From assembly GCA_963575645.1 (NCBI GenBank), contig OY754468.1, positions 49,983,665-50,047,664 of the forward strand: DNA of 64,000 nt, given 5' to 3'. Source of the stretch: Xanthostigma xanthostigma (taxonomy: Eukaryota; Arthropoda; Insecta; Raphidioptera; Raphidiidae). The notes beneath the pieces were generated by a model. It was not told where the DNA came from. It saw only the letters and a program-made list of their open reading frames with translations, and did not search any database. Positions 51,078 through 62,699 of this stretch are shown here, piece by piece. The translations under genes were made by a program, and so were the position numbers. Every line of letters starts with the position of its first letter. Position 1 is the first letter of the stretch.

Positions 51078-51300
51078 ACTAGCTTTAACCCGGGAATTCG
51101 TCCGAGTGGAATTTATGTGTGTACATCTCGCAGAGTTTACGAAAAGACTCCCCAATTTTTTTAATAACCTAAATTACTCCTTATAACATCAGCTATCTGC
51201 CAGTGAATGTCCCGTCAAAATCGGTTCAGTCGTTTCGGATATTAGCCGAAACAAACAGACAGACAGACAAAAACTTTAAAAACTGTTTTTTTTTTGTTAT
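51078..51300 (+). mobile_element. SINE/RTE-like retroposon tail
   Basis: GACTAGCTTTAACCCGGGAA, TTCGTCCGAGTGGAATTTAT, then CAAAATCGGTTCAGTCGTTT and ACAGACAGACAGACAAAAAC. This is the classic non-LTR 3' end found across insect genomes. Confidence 0.55.
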
Positions 51301-51580
51301 ATAAGTACCGTATATGCATTCAGTAAAAAACTGTTATTTTGACATTACAGACACTTCAATTTTGTTTATTATAGATGTATAGATACACTATTTTTTTTAA
51401 AGTGCCTTGTAGCTAAGACTGCCACTTTTGCGAAACTCTATCGCAAACAGAGCTGGGCCTCCTAACAATAAAACATTATTATATATTTTAACAGTACATA
51501 ACCCAATTACTGCACTAATATGTTATCTCAATTTCTACCCTCTGGTATTATTTGGTATGAATTACATTTGAGATTCTTAA

Positions 51581-51862
51581 TCTATAGGTACTAATATTTA
51601 AAACTGAAGAGTTTGTTTGTTTGGTTGAACCCTCTAATCTCAGGAACTACTGGTTCGAATTGAATTTTTTTTGTTGGATAACCCATTTATCGAGGAAGGC
51701 TATAGGTTATATAATATCACGCTACGACCAATAGAAGCGGAGCATCAATGAAAAATGTTGCAAAATGTAACTCAAAATTTACTCGTCCGACAAAATTGGA
51801 ACCAGTTTGACGGTTGGAATTTGGGACGTCAAACCCAGGTCTACTACCTGGGTTTGACGTCC
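51581..51862 (+). mobile_element. Helitron 5' part joined to a perfect hairpin
   Basis: TCTATAGGTACTAATATTTA then AACTACTGGTTCGAATTGAA and GAGGAAGGCTATAGG match the 5' half of the Helitron family. The 3' CTAG end is missing. The DNA after it holds GGACGTCAAACCCAGGT / ACCTGGGTTTGACGTCC, a perfect 17-base hairpin. Confidence 0.5.
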
Positions 51863-51899
51863 TACTAGGGTTTATTGTAAGACCAAAATGAACTTCGAA

Positions 51900-52600
51900 G
51901 TTCAAAGACAAGGTCACGGATATTTACAAAGTGAGCGTTTGCTTTCGAAAGTCACTATGGTATTGTATTTGTATTTAGTATATATAAAAAACATTGATTT
52001 CACTTGCATAATATTATGTGTTTCTACTATTGCATCCCGTCTATATTAAGATAACTTAACTAAACTTGTATTGAGAATCACTTCAAACTCTAAAGGTTAA
52101 GTTTGTAAACCTTGGCATCTTCAAATACTACGCAAATATTCATTTTAAAAAATCATAATGTGCAAATTAAACACAGATATTTTGCAAATATTGTTTTACT
52201 ATTATTGTTTAAGTCAATGTTTAAAAGTGCAACAGGAAATATCACCTAACAAATTGCCCGTGAACGATTAGCGTTTTGTTTTCAAAAACAAATGACACCG
52301 ATTAAGAAAACAAAATGAAAACGTGACTAATATAATGAAAACATATTGTCATTGGACATATAGATCGAATAAATACTTTGAAGAAGTTGAAACCTATGCA
52401 AGAAATATTGAAAAAAAACGCGAAATGAAAAAATGGTTTTCAACTGAGTTCAGCTTACAATAATAAATACTTTTTGTCGCATTTTTATCACATTATTCGT
52501 CTTCGACTGAAGGTAAAAAAACAAGCTAAAGTTTGACTAAAAGACTGACTTGCGGTTGTACTGTCGCAATATCTCTTCGGAGACAAAAATTCGATTCAAA
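51900..52600. other. AT-rich stretch downstream of the possible gene B promoter
   Basis: Would lie in the first intron if the exon at 52675-52648 is real. No element ends are recognised. Confidence 0.35.
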
Positions 52601-52647
52601 ATACCAAAAAGCACAGATAATTAAAATCGAAAATTATTCACACTCAC

Positions 52648-52675
52648 TTGTTATTTTGTTTTTCATATTATCCAT
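52648..52675 (-). CDS. Candidate first coding exon (MDNMKNKIT) of CRAL-TRIO gene B
   Basis: Nine codons plus one base with a good initiation context (GAAAAATGG) and a GTGAGT donor in phase 1. This is exactly the phase needed to enter the exon at 41671; joined, it reads MDNMKNKIT-K-YPWKLSKKTS and would give a 377-residue protein. A TATA box lies about 65 bases upstream of the ATG. The implied first intron is 11 kb. Competes with the candidate at 47519-47687; the two cannot be joined in frame with each other. Confidence 0.4.
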
Positions 52676-52737
52676 TTTTCAAAGACACAGGAGATAGGAA
52701 GGTAACTTATAGAAAAGCAATTTTCAAGCAGCACAAG

Positions 52738-52746
52738 CCTTTTATA
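52738..52746 (-). promoter_or_regulatory. TATA box for a minus-strand promoter
   Basis: TATAAAAGG on the minus strand, a textbook TATA element, about 63-71 bases upstream of the MDNMKNKIT ATG and its splice donor. No clear initiator is seen about 30 bases downstream. It supports a transcription start near 52715. Confidence 0.45.
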
Positions 52747-53074
52747 GCACATAATGGTGGTTTTATGAATATTCATTATTGTACAAAGACGCCTTGGACT
52801 AATTTTGTATCAAATTAAATTCATATTAAAAACAAAGTGTTATTGTATTGTTAATGATAATGCATGAAAAGATGTAGATTTGAATTTATATCATATATAT
52901 TAATACGCTAAGGTTAAAGATGTTTGCCTCCCTTTTTAGAAAAAACCTCACAATTTCTCCACATAAATAATATATCATTTTACAGATAATTGCTTGCTCT
53001 ACTGACACATCGACAACTAAAAAATTTATTATTGGTTTTGTTTTTGTAAATTAATTAAAATACAGCAACGCTGA

Positions 53075-53350
53075 ACAACGTCTGCCATCTAACGGCTTTA
53101 ATTTTGAAACAAAGTCAACACTTCGATCTGTCATCTGACCTTCATATTGTAATATAACAGACACAATACTGCATACTGCCATCTGACGGTTTTAATTAAT
53201 TTGAAACAGCGAGCAAAGCTGACGTCACAGCAATGCTGCATGATGCCATCTGGCTTAGCTCAACGCTTTTGCTACTTGCGCCTCTATATGACAATTTTAG
53301 TAAAATATTTCTTCGATCTGTCATCTGAGCTTCATATTGTAATACAACAA
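53075..53350 (+). repeat. Repeated CTGCCATCTGACGG / CTTCGATCTGTCATCTGA motifs
   Basis: CTTCGATCTGTCATCTGACC with TTCATATTGTAATA occurs at about 53122 and again at about 53313, 190 bases apart. TGCCATCTAACGGCTTTAAT and TGCCATCTGACGGTTTTAAT alternate with them. A partial tandem duplication of an unknown repeat. Confidence 0.5.
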
Positions 53351-53539
53351 AAAGAAGAACGTTATAAGCAGTGTGCAAAATTAGAAACGAATTGAATACC
53401 TGCAATCATATTTAAAAAATAATTTCGTAAAGTGATAATTATTATACTTATTTAGTGCGAATAATTCGCACAGGTCACACTAGTAAATAGTTTTTCAAAT
53501 AGGTACCGCAGTAATTCAAACTATTATATGTACAATTGA

Positions 53540-53945
53540 TATCAAACCGGAGTGAGTGAGAACTGGATAAGCGAGAAAACTCTCTAAGTGAGAATAATTG
53601 CCAGGCACCGTCTTTGAAACCCTTTAAAACCTCTATAAGTGAGAAACAGAAACCTCAATAAGAGAAAGACGTTTTTCACTCATGAACCTCTATAACTGAG
53701 ACTACTACTTGCCTGTACCCCTATAAGCGATAGTCGAACGTATTAACAGTTCCTTGAAATGTTAGAATGAATCATAAATAGCTGAACTAACTAACATTGT
53801 TTTTGTATAGTTTTTATAGACCTCTATCAGTGAGAAAGGCCACTCCTGTACTTCTATAAGCTAGAAACTCGCGTTAGTGAAAAACCTCCATAAGCGAAAA
53901 GAGATCGCGATCTCTTGAACTCTTGCTTATCCAGGTTCGACTGTA
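53540..53945. mobile_element. pogo/Tigger-like remnant
   Basis: Repeated CTCTATAAGTGAGA and GAACTGGATAAGCGAGAA motifs; the right end CTTGCTTATCCAGGTTCGAC then TGTA is a standard Tigger terminus. The left end is eroded. No transposase frame. Confidence 0.55.
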
Positions 53946-54051
53946 TTTACCGCACTGATCGAAACCGCAATTAGGATATTCTACTGTATTTATTTATTAC
54001 ACAATCTAATAAATTATTTATTAAACGAGTGTTCTCACATTGACTAATTAC

Positions 54052-54355
54052 AGAGGTTCCCTCGTTCCGTTGGGTGCAGTTGGGGGATGACGTCATCGGG
54101 GGACCTGTCAATTGATTGGGCAACGGGCGTTGTTTATAAACTCTAATGTCAAAATTTATTAAACGTCAGAGAAATCAAAAGACAAAATGTTCATATGATT
54201 TGAAATAAATCGAGTTTTTAAAGTAAGAGATTTACATAGTCCTTTTTAAATATAAATCACAATTTTTGACATTGTCATTTTAAGTTGATAAAAATATGAA
54301 AGATCCTCCAGCTGGCGTCATTATCGCATTGATCAGAAGGAACGGGGTAGCCTCC
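54052..54355. mobile_element. Miniature inverted-repeat element, GAGGTTCCCTCGTTCC family
   Basis: AGAGGTTCCCTCGTTCCGTT at the left and, inverted, GGAGGCTACCCCGTTCCTTC at the right. A GATGACGTCATC palindrome lies near the left end. Confidence 0.5.
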
Positions 54356-54648
54356 ACTAACCTTGACTGAATTTATCATATAAATAATAAATTAACATAT
54401 TTTTTTATACCAAAAAACAGGCACGCCTCACTAAAATTATTGTCTCAGAACGAGTTTCCAATGTCCTTTACAAGTGTTTACAATATATCCAAATAAACAC
54501 CAGTCTTTAATAAAAAAAGAGTCACACAAAATTTAAATTCATAAAATTGATCAATTTGGATATATAATTATATTTTATATCCGAATTATTTTGAGGTAAA
54601 TATTTTATGATAATTTCCCTATGCCAATCCATTATTTTCTGTTATTTT

Positions 54649-55174
54649 TTTGACGTGATAACGTCTTATAAATTGATGAATCACCAATCTTATAAATTGA
54701 TAGAACACCGGCTGCATGCACGAAAAAGTGTAACGTTCCTAACGTTCCGCCTGACCCTGTGCGTGCTTTTCTCGAAAACGGCCCTAACGATTTGGATGAA
54801 ATTTACTGAAAAGGGATTTTGGGGGGCAAAAAATCGTTTTAGCTAGGTCTCATCTCTCGAAAAAATCGTTTTCATACAAATTTTATCATTATAAAAATCA
54901 ATTTTTTGACGTATGAAAATACTTAAATATTGTAAGTAGGTTTTGGAATTTTATATAAACAGTGAAACAATTGTTTTCAAAATATTATGACAGCTAATCT
55001 TTGAGACTTAAAATAAATACGAAAGAAAGAAAGTTAAAAAAACAATTATATTATAGGTGGTGAGTAATTTATCATAGATTCGAATTATTATATAAATTTA
55101 GGTTATGTATTACGGAATACGTTATCACGTAAAACTATCGTCCGTAAACCGACTTTACAGACAACCAATTTTTT
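54649..55174 (+). mobile_element. GACGTGATAACG repeat family, copy 5 (with insertion)
   Basis: TTTGACGTGATAACGTCTTA with the duplicated ATAAATTGATGAATCACCAA segment; right end ACGTTATCACGTAAAACTAT then GACTTTACAGACAACCAATT. It shares the duplication with the inverted copy ending at 10118, so these two form a subfamily. Confidence 0.6.
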
Positions 55175-56430
55175 CGTTCGTAAAATATGTTAAACCATTA
55201 TAAAATGTGTTAAAAACCTTTCAAAAATAATTCCGATTAATTGTTTGTTGACGAGTTAACAACCCTGTTACATTTACATATATTTTGTTAATAAGATATA
55301 CAACAAAAATAGCAACAAATAAAATTCGCAATTTAAAAAATGTTTAGTCAACTGCTAAATCGGTAGATTATTATTCCTTTATTGGAAAAACATTTGTTTA
55401 AATATTGATTATAATTAAATTTTTTTTCTTCAAGAAAAAAGATCGTCAATACTTGAACAAATGTTTTTTTAGTTACTTGCTCCAAAGAATGTTGTCTAAG
55501 TATTAATCACTTACTTGCAAGTAACTAATTTATTTTGCGACTGGACACGAAGACCCAGGATCATTCAGGACTTTATGGATTAGATTGCATAGTTTGGAAG
55601 TCAGTAATGTTAATATTGTTGCGCCCCCCAGTTGAGACGACTATGAACTCTAAAGAATTATGTTGTGCCTGCAGCAGTTTTGTTACAATATTATGTTTCT
55701 AGCCAAAGATCTTCGACATTTTTGGAACCTGGAGCAAATTTAGGGAACGGGATGTGGTTTGATGGGAAAGGACTGAATTCATAAATTCTGGATTTTGAAT
55801 ATCGTTGCGCAAAATTATAATAAACTGGCGGTTTTACAGTATCGTATTTCGTTTGCTGAACAAACATTTAAATAATTTAAAATATGTTACTTGGCCATGA
55901 TATAACGAGCATTAGAAAGTAATAAATTTTATACTTTTTGTAGATAAATATTAATTATAAATAAGTAGCCAAGACTAATTATATATACAGCAGGTTATAT
56001 GCTTGTACTATCGGTATGATCTACTTAAAATACATTTTATTACATAAAATTAGCACATCAAATGGAAAACAAAAAAAAATTCCAGCCAATTGGGCGACGG
56101 GAACTTCAAAATGTTGACATTTGATATACCTATAGTATAATAAAGAAAATCAAATTTCAGATATCGCGCGAGGTGACGTGGGTAATGGCAAGTATTCAAT
56201 ATTATATTATTTGCTATTCGTTGCAATGGTTACCTACATAATATGTTCCACGTCATGTAAAAATTAATCAAAGCATGCTTAACTAGTTTATTTCTGACAG
56301 ATCTACAAAACAAAATAACAGTTGATTTTTTTTTATTTTCAAAATATTTCCGGAACTAAGTTTAGAAAAAAAAATGTTTTACGAAATTTTCTTGAAATAA
56401 TAAATAGATTAATAAGGTTAAGAAAAGTAT
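55175..56430. other. No gene recognised
   Basis: AT-rich with a slightly more balanced segment at 55540-55800 that has no open frame of note. No element with paired ends is seen. Confidence 0.35.
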
Positions 56431-56433
56431 ATC

Positions 56434-56562
56434 ATTATTATATAAAAAACACCATTATAACATATATCTCTTCTGCGCACGCGCCGATTTTCCCCAAAAA
56501 CAATTGGGCTCTTCATATTTGCAGACAAAATTTGGTTTCAATCCGTTCATCCGTTTGACCTG
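56434..56562 (+). repeat. Copy of the GCGCACGCGCCGAT repeat
   Basis: ATTATATAAAAAACACCATT ... GCGCACGCGCCGATTTTCCC then AATTTGGTTTCAATCCG, matching 9307-9535. Confidence 0.5.
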
Positions 56563-57192
56563 TATTGTGTTTATGTCAGTAGTAATTGTTTTATGTTGTG
56601 TTTTACTGACATACCAAATAGATTTTTTGTAAATCTCTGACTAAATCAATATCTATCTATCTTATTTTCCGTAAAAGTTTAAAGAATAATCTCTTCAAAA
56701 TACATTAATCTTTGGAAAATGAGAAAGGTGTAAATAATTAGTGTAACTGCTAATGTTTCCAGTGCCATTTGTGTTTGAATTAATCGAATTTTGAAATATG
56801 TAAGGAGAAAGGAGAAAGAATCGGAATTAGAAATATAATAGAGAAAATAGCAATCGTATGTATTATTAAACAGTTTTTAATGTTAAGAAGTTTTACATCG
56901 CAGAGAAAACTAATTACAGCACGGCAAACGTGAGTTCTCTTAATTATAACTTTATAAATATAACTACACACAATATGTCATGCTGATTTCACATGCCTTA
57001 ATAACTGCGGCTTTCAAGCAGAGCAATAAATATTAAAGTACTTGAAAATCAAAAATATAATTAATGTATTTCAGTAAAAACGGGGTGTAAATGTTTATTC
57101 AATTCAAGCTCTAACAATAAACTGAAGTACAGAAGGTTGGGACGACATGATTTTTTTGCGCGTTAGCTCCCTTACTAATAGCTATTTAAGTG

Positions 57193-57684
57193 TGTATTAA
57201 TAGTTATTGGCGTAACTAGTAGTCTAAGTCATTCATGGCGCTGACAGGTCATGACTTAGCCTACAAGTTACGCCCATAATTTTATTCAACAATTGCGCGT
57301 TATTCATGTTTTATTTATTGTTATTAATGAGATGTTGTAAATATCTATTTATTTCTTTATAAAAAAAACTGTCAATACTAACAGCACCAAACAGCACGAT
57401 TCAATGTTTTGGTTTGAGGTTAGCCGGTTATGAATAAACTCCATGTCGAAAACATTCGGCCTCTCAATTTTAGCCTCAATGGGTAACAACGGAGTTGTTG
57501 TTACCGACTATTTCGTTACGACTCAGAAAATAGTTACGTTTATTTTCATTACTCCACAATGGCCGAGCTAGTAGGAATCTTCATTGAGTTATGACAAGTA
57601 ATTGTCACCAGTCGGTAAATGGCTATTTAGGGTTCGGTTTTTAGGCATGATAAAACATGAATAACGCGCATGAGTTGAATAAAA
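57193..57684. mobile_element. TTGCGCGTTATTCATG family, copy 2
   Basis: Matches 7337-7820 over its whole length, including the external hairpin, with a handful of substitutions. A 21-base stretch (CTCCACAATGGCCGAGC and neighbours, near 57552) is present only here. Confidence 0.7.
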
Positions 57685-58147
57685 CAATATATTTTAACGA
57701 GAAAAAAAATTGTAACAATTGACAGTGGATGACACATATCCGATACATTGATTTCATATCGCACTAAATGTTTGTTTATTTTAAAGATAGGATATCCTTC
57801 TTGCAAGATCCTAATTATTAGTTTATATATACAAATATTTGATCGCAGATCCGACCTCCGAAAAGATCAAACAAAAAATAATTAAAAAATAAGAATATGC
57901 TAATTAAAGCAGCCTTACATAAAAAGACATGCAAATAAAGCTAATGAAGTTAAAAGGTCAAAGCTATTATAAAACTTAAAAGTTAATGGCCGAGTTTTCT
58001 TTAAGAAATATTTATCCCATTTTGTTTACATTCGAAAACATTGATTTTTATAAGAATCCTAGCTTAACCAAAACTCAACCAAGCTATGTGGGAATACACA
58101 ATATATCATCACAGTCAGTAAACCCGCTCTCCTTTCTACCCTATAGA

Positions 58148-58860
58148 GCAGTGATTTCCAAAGTGGTTTATATGGACCCCCAGAGATCGACGACAACTTG
58201 CAAGGGGCCCATGTCAGCGGGAAAAAAATTGTGGGCCCATGAAATGAAAATGGGGGTCAACGATAGTGAATCTCCTAACAAAAAAAAGTAACAAACTGGA
58301 CACCGTTAACCGAAGAGATTTAAGGTTAAATCTAACTAAACTGATGCCAAATGTTGAAAATTTATTATTAAAACATCAGGTTCATCCCTCACACTAAAAG
58401 CATTTGATTTTTGCTTAGTTATTTTATGTAACAGAAAGTAAATTTTAATTTGATTCGTTTAATTTGAATCTAATTAATAAATGTACAAAACTAAACATTT
58501 CACACTACATTTCACTACCGTTATAAATTTAAATCGTTCAAAGTGAGTAGCACTATACCGGCTGTCAAAAATACATTTGAAATTAATGAATTTGCAAAAA
58601 ATCAATATCAGATAAGTAGGGGGTCTACCCAAAACCGAAAAATATGGCAAGTGGTCTATTATTTTATTACGTCTCAATAATGTATCATTTGAAAAGGGTA
58701 TATATATAGTTTTTATTTTAATTTTATAACACTATAAATTCATTCCTTTAATAAACGAATCTTTTGTATAGTTCGTATGTTTCGAGTATTATTTTTCAAA
58801 AACTGCGACCCCCTTTAATAACAAACGTGACCCCCCGGTTGAGAAACGATGCTCTAGATT
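58148..58860. mobile_element. hAT-like remnant
   Basis: Left end CAGTGATTTCCAAAGTGGTT, right end CCCCCGGTTGAGAAACGATG; the flanking octamers ctatagag and ctctagat agree at 6 of 8. The CAGTG-TTTCTCAACCGG-type ends are typical of hAT elements. The 101-residue frame overlapping its left end (57986-58291) is not recognisable. Confidence 0.5.
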
Positions 58861-59416
58861 ACCCAAATACCCCGCAAGAAAACGCAATTTATATACAATT
58901 TAGTATATTTTAGGAATGTATTTTTTTATAACAATGTACTGAGAGTACAATAGTAAAAACGTGCAAATTTCTGAAGTTGCAATTTTATCTGGTGCTCTGT
59001 TGAACCACTTTCAAAAAATAACTTCGTATAGATCATGTCTGCAAATTCGTTGCTTGTGCAACATTGTGTGTTAATTTGGCATCATTTTTTTACTACAGAG
59101 AAATCGTTTTTTTTTTTTTTGTTAATGTTTAGAAGGTATGTTTTGAATTATTTAAATATTATTATGTACGTAGCTAGCAAAAAACAAAGAATTTTCGTGC
59201 CAAAATAAAATGTGTCATACAATTACCGTTATAGATTAATTAAGTTTATTCGATTATTTACAATTCATTGCGTGAAGCCTTATAATTAACCAGACATGTT
59301 CCGTGTTCACAACATTAGAAATTAAGAAAAAATCGCTGGTTTTTAGACAAAGATAAATTGATGTTAAATTAGCTTATTTTACACTACAAAATCATTATGC
59401 ATGTACTTCATAATTC
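58861..59416. other. No gene or element recognised
   Basis: AT-rich DNA only. Confidence 0.35.
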
Positions 59417-59634
59417 TGCCGTAAAAAGCCAAAAGGCAGTAAGTGACCAACTTATGAATTTGAGTAAATCAAGATTTACTAAAAATGTATTGACCGTTAA
59501 GAATTTTAGATTGCGGAAACCAAAACATGGGGGAAACATTTTTTAAAGACAATAAAATTATTGCTGCAGCACTTACTGCTGTCGTTAGTTTCAGTATGAA
59601 CTCATTTTTCAACAAATGTCACTTTTTAGGGCAG
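59417..59634. mobile_element. TGCCGTAAAAAGGC family, copy 3 (right end trimmed)
   Basis: TGCCGTAAAAAGCCAAAAGG at the left. The interior matches copies 1 and 2. The right arm has lost the ACTGCCCTTTGCC part and reads TGTCACTTTTTAGGGCAG. Confidence 0.65.
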
Positions 59635-59703
59635 AATTGAATGTCAGATTTTTGACGTTTTACCATTCCAATTTTACAAGTGGGGAATGTACCAATTTAG
59701 GTC

Positions 59704-59805
<102 letters not shown>

Positions 59806-59894
59806 TTTTTTCGTTTTGAGGTGCCCCAAGTTCAAAAGACATATTTTTGGAAAAAGTCTCTGCGACTGTTTGTCTGCTAGTTTGTTTGTCTGTT

Positions 59895-60005
59895 AGTCTG
59901 TGAGCATGGTTCAGGTCAAACGGATATACGAATAAAAACCAAATTATGTGAGGATGTTTGATCTGCTCTATTGTTTCTGGGAAAAATCGGCGCACGCGCA
60001 GAAGA
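59895..60005 (-). repeat. Inverted copy of the GCGCACGCGCCGAT repeat
   Basis: CAAACGGATATACGAATAAA ... GGGAAAAATCGGCGCACGCG, the reverse of the repeat at 56434. Confidence 0.45.
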
Positions 60006-60012
60006 AAAAAAT

Positions 60013-60623
60013 GTAGATTATAGACGCTAAACAGCTGAATGGAATGGCCCTGTCTCCCAATTGACGGGAATTTTTTTATTGAGGTTACTTATGGCGACAT
60101 ATTTAGATTATAAATTTTATTATTAATCTTTAATATTCATAATTTCAGTAATTTTATTTGTATTTTACAGTACTTGATAATGTCAAAATAAATTTACGAA
60201 CGTTGTACGATAAGTTAATTAATTATCGAGTTATCTTTTGACTAAAAATACCTGCGATTTTTCTTAACTTAAAATCAATTTGAAAATAAATATTTTTGAT
60301 AGCGCTGGATACTTGCTCGGTCAATGGTCGTCAAAATTTTAAAAGATATATCTAAAACTCGGATAAAACGCGCATCAAAAAAAGAAACAAACAAAATAAT
60401 AGATATGAAAAACAAAATTAAAATACCATTTTATCGAGACACTTAATCATAAATTAGCATTGACTTTTGAGCTTTATATTTATGACGTAAATATCTTCAT
60501 GGCGATATTAAAATTTTTAATTGAATTTTAAGATTTGTTAATTGCTGATGCAATCAATTCTAGAGGGCAACTGTTTTACGTGCAGACGCTAATATCTACG
60601 TTGTTGAGCGTCTATAATCTACA
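60013..60623. mobile_element. Inverted-repeat element, TGTAGATTATAGACGCT family
   Basis: TGTAGATTATAGACGCTAAA at the left; inverted right end TGTAGATTATAGACGCTCAA. Single ends of the same family occur at 28366, 28787, 29425 and 30712. No coding frame. Confidence 0.65.
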
Positions 60624-60881
60624 ATAAATAAATATAGGGCAAGAGTTCCGTTTGTCCTTGATACAAATACACACGAAATAAAACATTGCAGATATACTAT
60701 CAATAATAAAGTCAAAAAAAAACAAGGCAGTGTCAACAGATTCTGTCGATTTAGTAACATAAAATTATCAGGGAACTTAGAGCTGGGAAGTCATCTATTT
60801 TGACAATTTTTTTTTACATTTAAAACATTGCCATATTTAGAATTGTATAGGGACTCTAGGTAGCCAAATCGGTTCAGGTCA

Positions 60882-61222
60882 GAGGTCGGCAACCTTTTGA
60901 GACGGAAGAGCCAAAAGTTACAATTTACAAAAATTCCCAGTTTTTAAAGAGCCACTAAACACTTTGGTTTCAGTATTATAGTATTTGCTTATATAGGTAT
61001 AATATATATACCCGAAGACGACACGTCGCGATGGGGGCGGTGCGGGTGAGACGCGAGTGGAAATGGCTGAGAGATAGACATGGTACTCAATGATGGATCG
61101 ATTGGACGATTTTTAAGGTTTATATAATAATTTTTTTTTTTTTGCGTATGGAACTGGAGAGCCGCAACTTTATATCAAAAGAGCCGCATGTGGCTCGCGA
61201 GCCGCAGATTGCCGACCCCTGG
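60882..61222. mobile_element. hAT miniature element with 8-base target duplication
   Basis: CAGAGGTCGGCAACCTTTTG at the left; inverted right end CAGGGGTCGGCAATCTGCGG. Flanked by gttcaggt and gttcaggg (7 of 8). GAGCCGCATGTGGCTCGCGA near the right end is the well-known hAT signature. Confidence 0.75.
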
Positions 61223-61574
61223 TTCAGGGTATTTAAATGGTATTCAATGTTTAGAAATATTTGTATGCACATTTTTTGGAGACTAAGTTCTCCAATTCTA
61301 AATCCCATAATGAAATTTTGTTTTACACATTTTGGGATGAAGAACATAATCTTTTCAAACACAGAATTTTGAATTCGTAGTCGAACGGTATAAATCGAAT
61401 AATTAGTACAGCTGCTTTTTTGTATCTCTCTCTCTGTTTATAATTTATACCCAATTTTTTATTGGCCTCTCAAACTATTGAATCATAAGTTTTTTCTGCA
61501 TTTTATCGGCCCAAATTTCTCTACGCGTACGGAATTTGAAAAATATCTGAAAAATGGGTATATTTTACGTCTTT
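61223..61574. other. No gene recognised
   Basis: AT-rich; only a short TCTCTCTCTCTG run. Confidence 0.35.
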
Positions 61575-61823
61575 TTGACGTGACAACGTCTTATAAATTG
61601 ATGAAACACCAGCTGCACGCACGAAAAAGTGTAACGCCGTAACGTTCCGCCTGACCCTGTGCGTGCAAGCGAGAGCGCAGTATAAGCGATAGAGAGTCGG
61701 TAAAAATATAGTTTGACAGCTACTAAAATTAAGGTTATGTATTATTAAATATGATATTCGAGCGGAATACGTTATCACGTAAAACTATCGTCCGTAAACC
61801 GACTTTACAGACAACCAATTTTT
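61575..61823 (+). mobile_element. GACGTGATAACG repeat family, copy 6
   Basis: Very close to the copy at 8462: TTTGACGTGACAACGTC, CACGAAAAAGTGTAACG, CCTGACCCTGTGCGTGC, then CGTTATCACGTAAAACTATC and CAGACAACCAATTTT. This is the shortest complete form (about 250 bases). Confidence 0.65.
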
Positions 61824-62347
61824 ATGGCATAAACTTGATGATTATAAAAAAACTATCTACATTGATTATTATTGACACACTGACAATCTCTTATTTATTA
61901 ATTTTTGTTTCTGATTCCCTACTGGTTACCTACCGTTCATAATACATATTTTAGAATGCAGTCCGCACAAAAAAAAATTAAAAACCGGTTACCAATTACA
62001 TCATGAACCCGAGCTATCATAAAGTTAAACAGTAGGTACCTATCAACAATAAATATATAAAACAGTAATTTATCTTTTAATTTTCCAGGAAATTTTACCT
62101 TAGTTGTACAACTTACAGGATAACTAGACCGAAATTCCCTATTTGAAATTTTTGTGAATTAACTCAAAAACTGCTGAAGTAACTTGTGAAACCTTATATT
62201 ATATCATCGTGCGCCCACTTAAGGGGGATGAGCAGTAGGAAAAAAAATCGAATCAAGCTTTGGGTAATAACTAACATTACCACATAATTCTTATTTTGAA
62301 GCTATTGGGCCGTTTTGAAGTCGAAGCATTAAAATAAAAATACTTAC

Positions 62348-62397
62348 ATTTTCGGTTTTAGAATATCCTGATGGAATCACTATCACACTTTATATAA
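62348..62397 (-). promoter_or_regulatory. Possible promoter and short first exon
   Basis: On the minus strand TTTATATAAA is followed about 25 bases later by a TCAG initiator, then 20 bases later by a GTAAGT donor (intron from 62347). TATA, initiator and donor are well spaced for an untranslated first exon of a minus-strand gene. No matching acceptor could be assigned; it might serve CRAL-TRIO gene B or be chance. Confidence 0.3.
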
Positions 62398-62418
62398 ACA
62401 AAAAAAAACACACAGCAG

Positions 62419-62658
62419 TTATTCACGAATCAAGATTTTCAGTAAGAGTTTGTTTGACGTTTCGCGCAGGTCTGGCTTGGATAGAACCAAAGCGCTCAGA
62501 GAGGCGTTTGATGTTGGAAGAGAATCTCCTATACAGCAGTCGTGCCAGACAACTAGTTGGCCAAGGTAACTGGTGTATACTGAACTGGACACAACATTCG
62601 GTTGAGTCATTAGCATTGGATATAAAATAATTACAAACAGTATCATTAACGCTTTCAT
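62419..62658 (-). CDS. Possible small secreted peptide (79 residues), unrecognised
   Basis: Opens MKALMILFVIILYPMLMTQP, a plausible signal peptide, then VWHDCCIGDSLPTSN and a hydrophilic tail. No homologue recognised. No splice sites, poly(A) signal or paralogue supports it, and a TATA-like element just downstream argues for a different use of the region. Could be chance. Confidence 0.22.
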   Translation of the reverse strand: MKALMILFVIILYPMLMTQPNVVSSSVYTSYLGQLVVWHDCCIGDSLPTSNASLSALVLSKPDLRETSNKLLLKILIRE

Positions 62659-62699
62659 CTTAGAACCATCACTGTCAAACTTCTTCGAAACCAGATATC

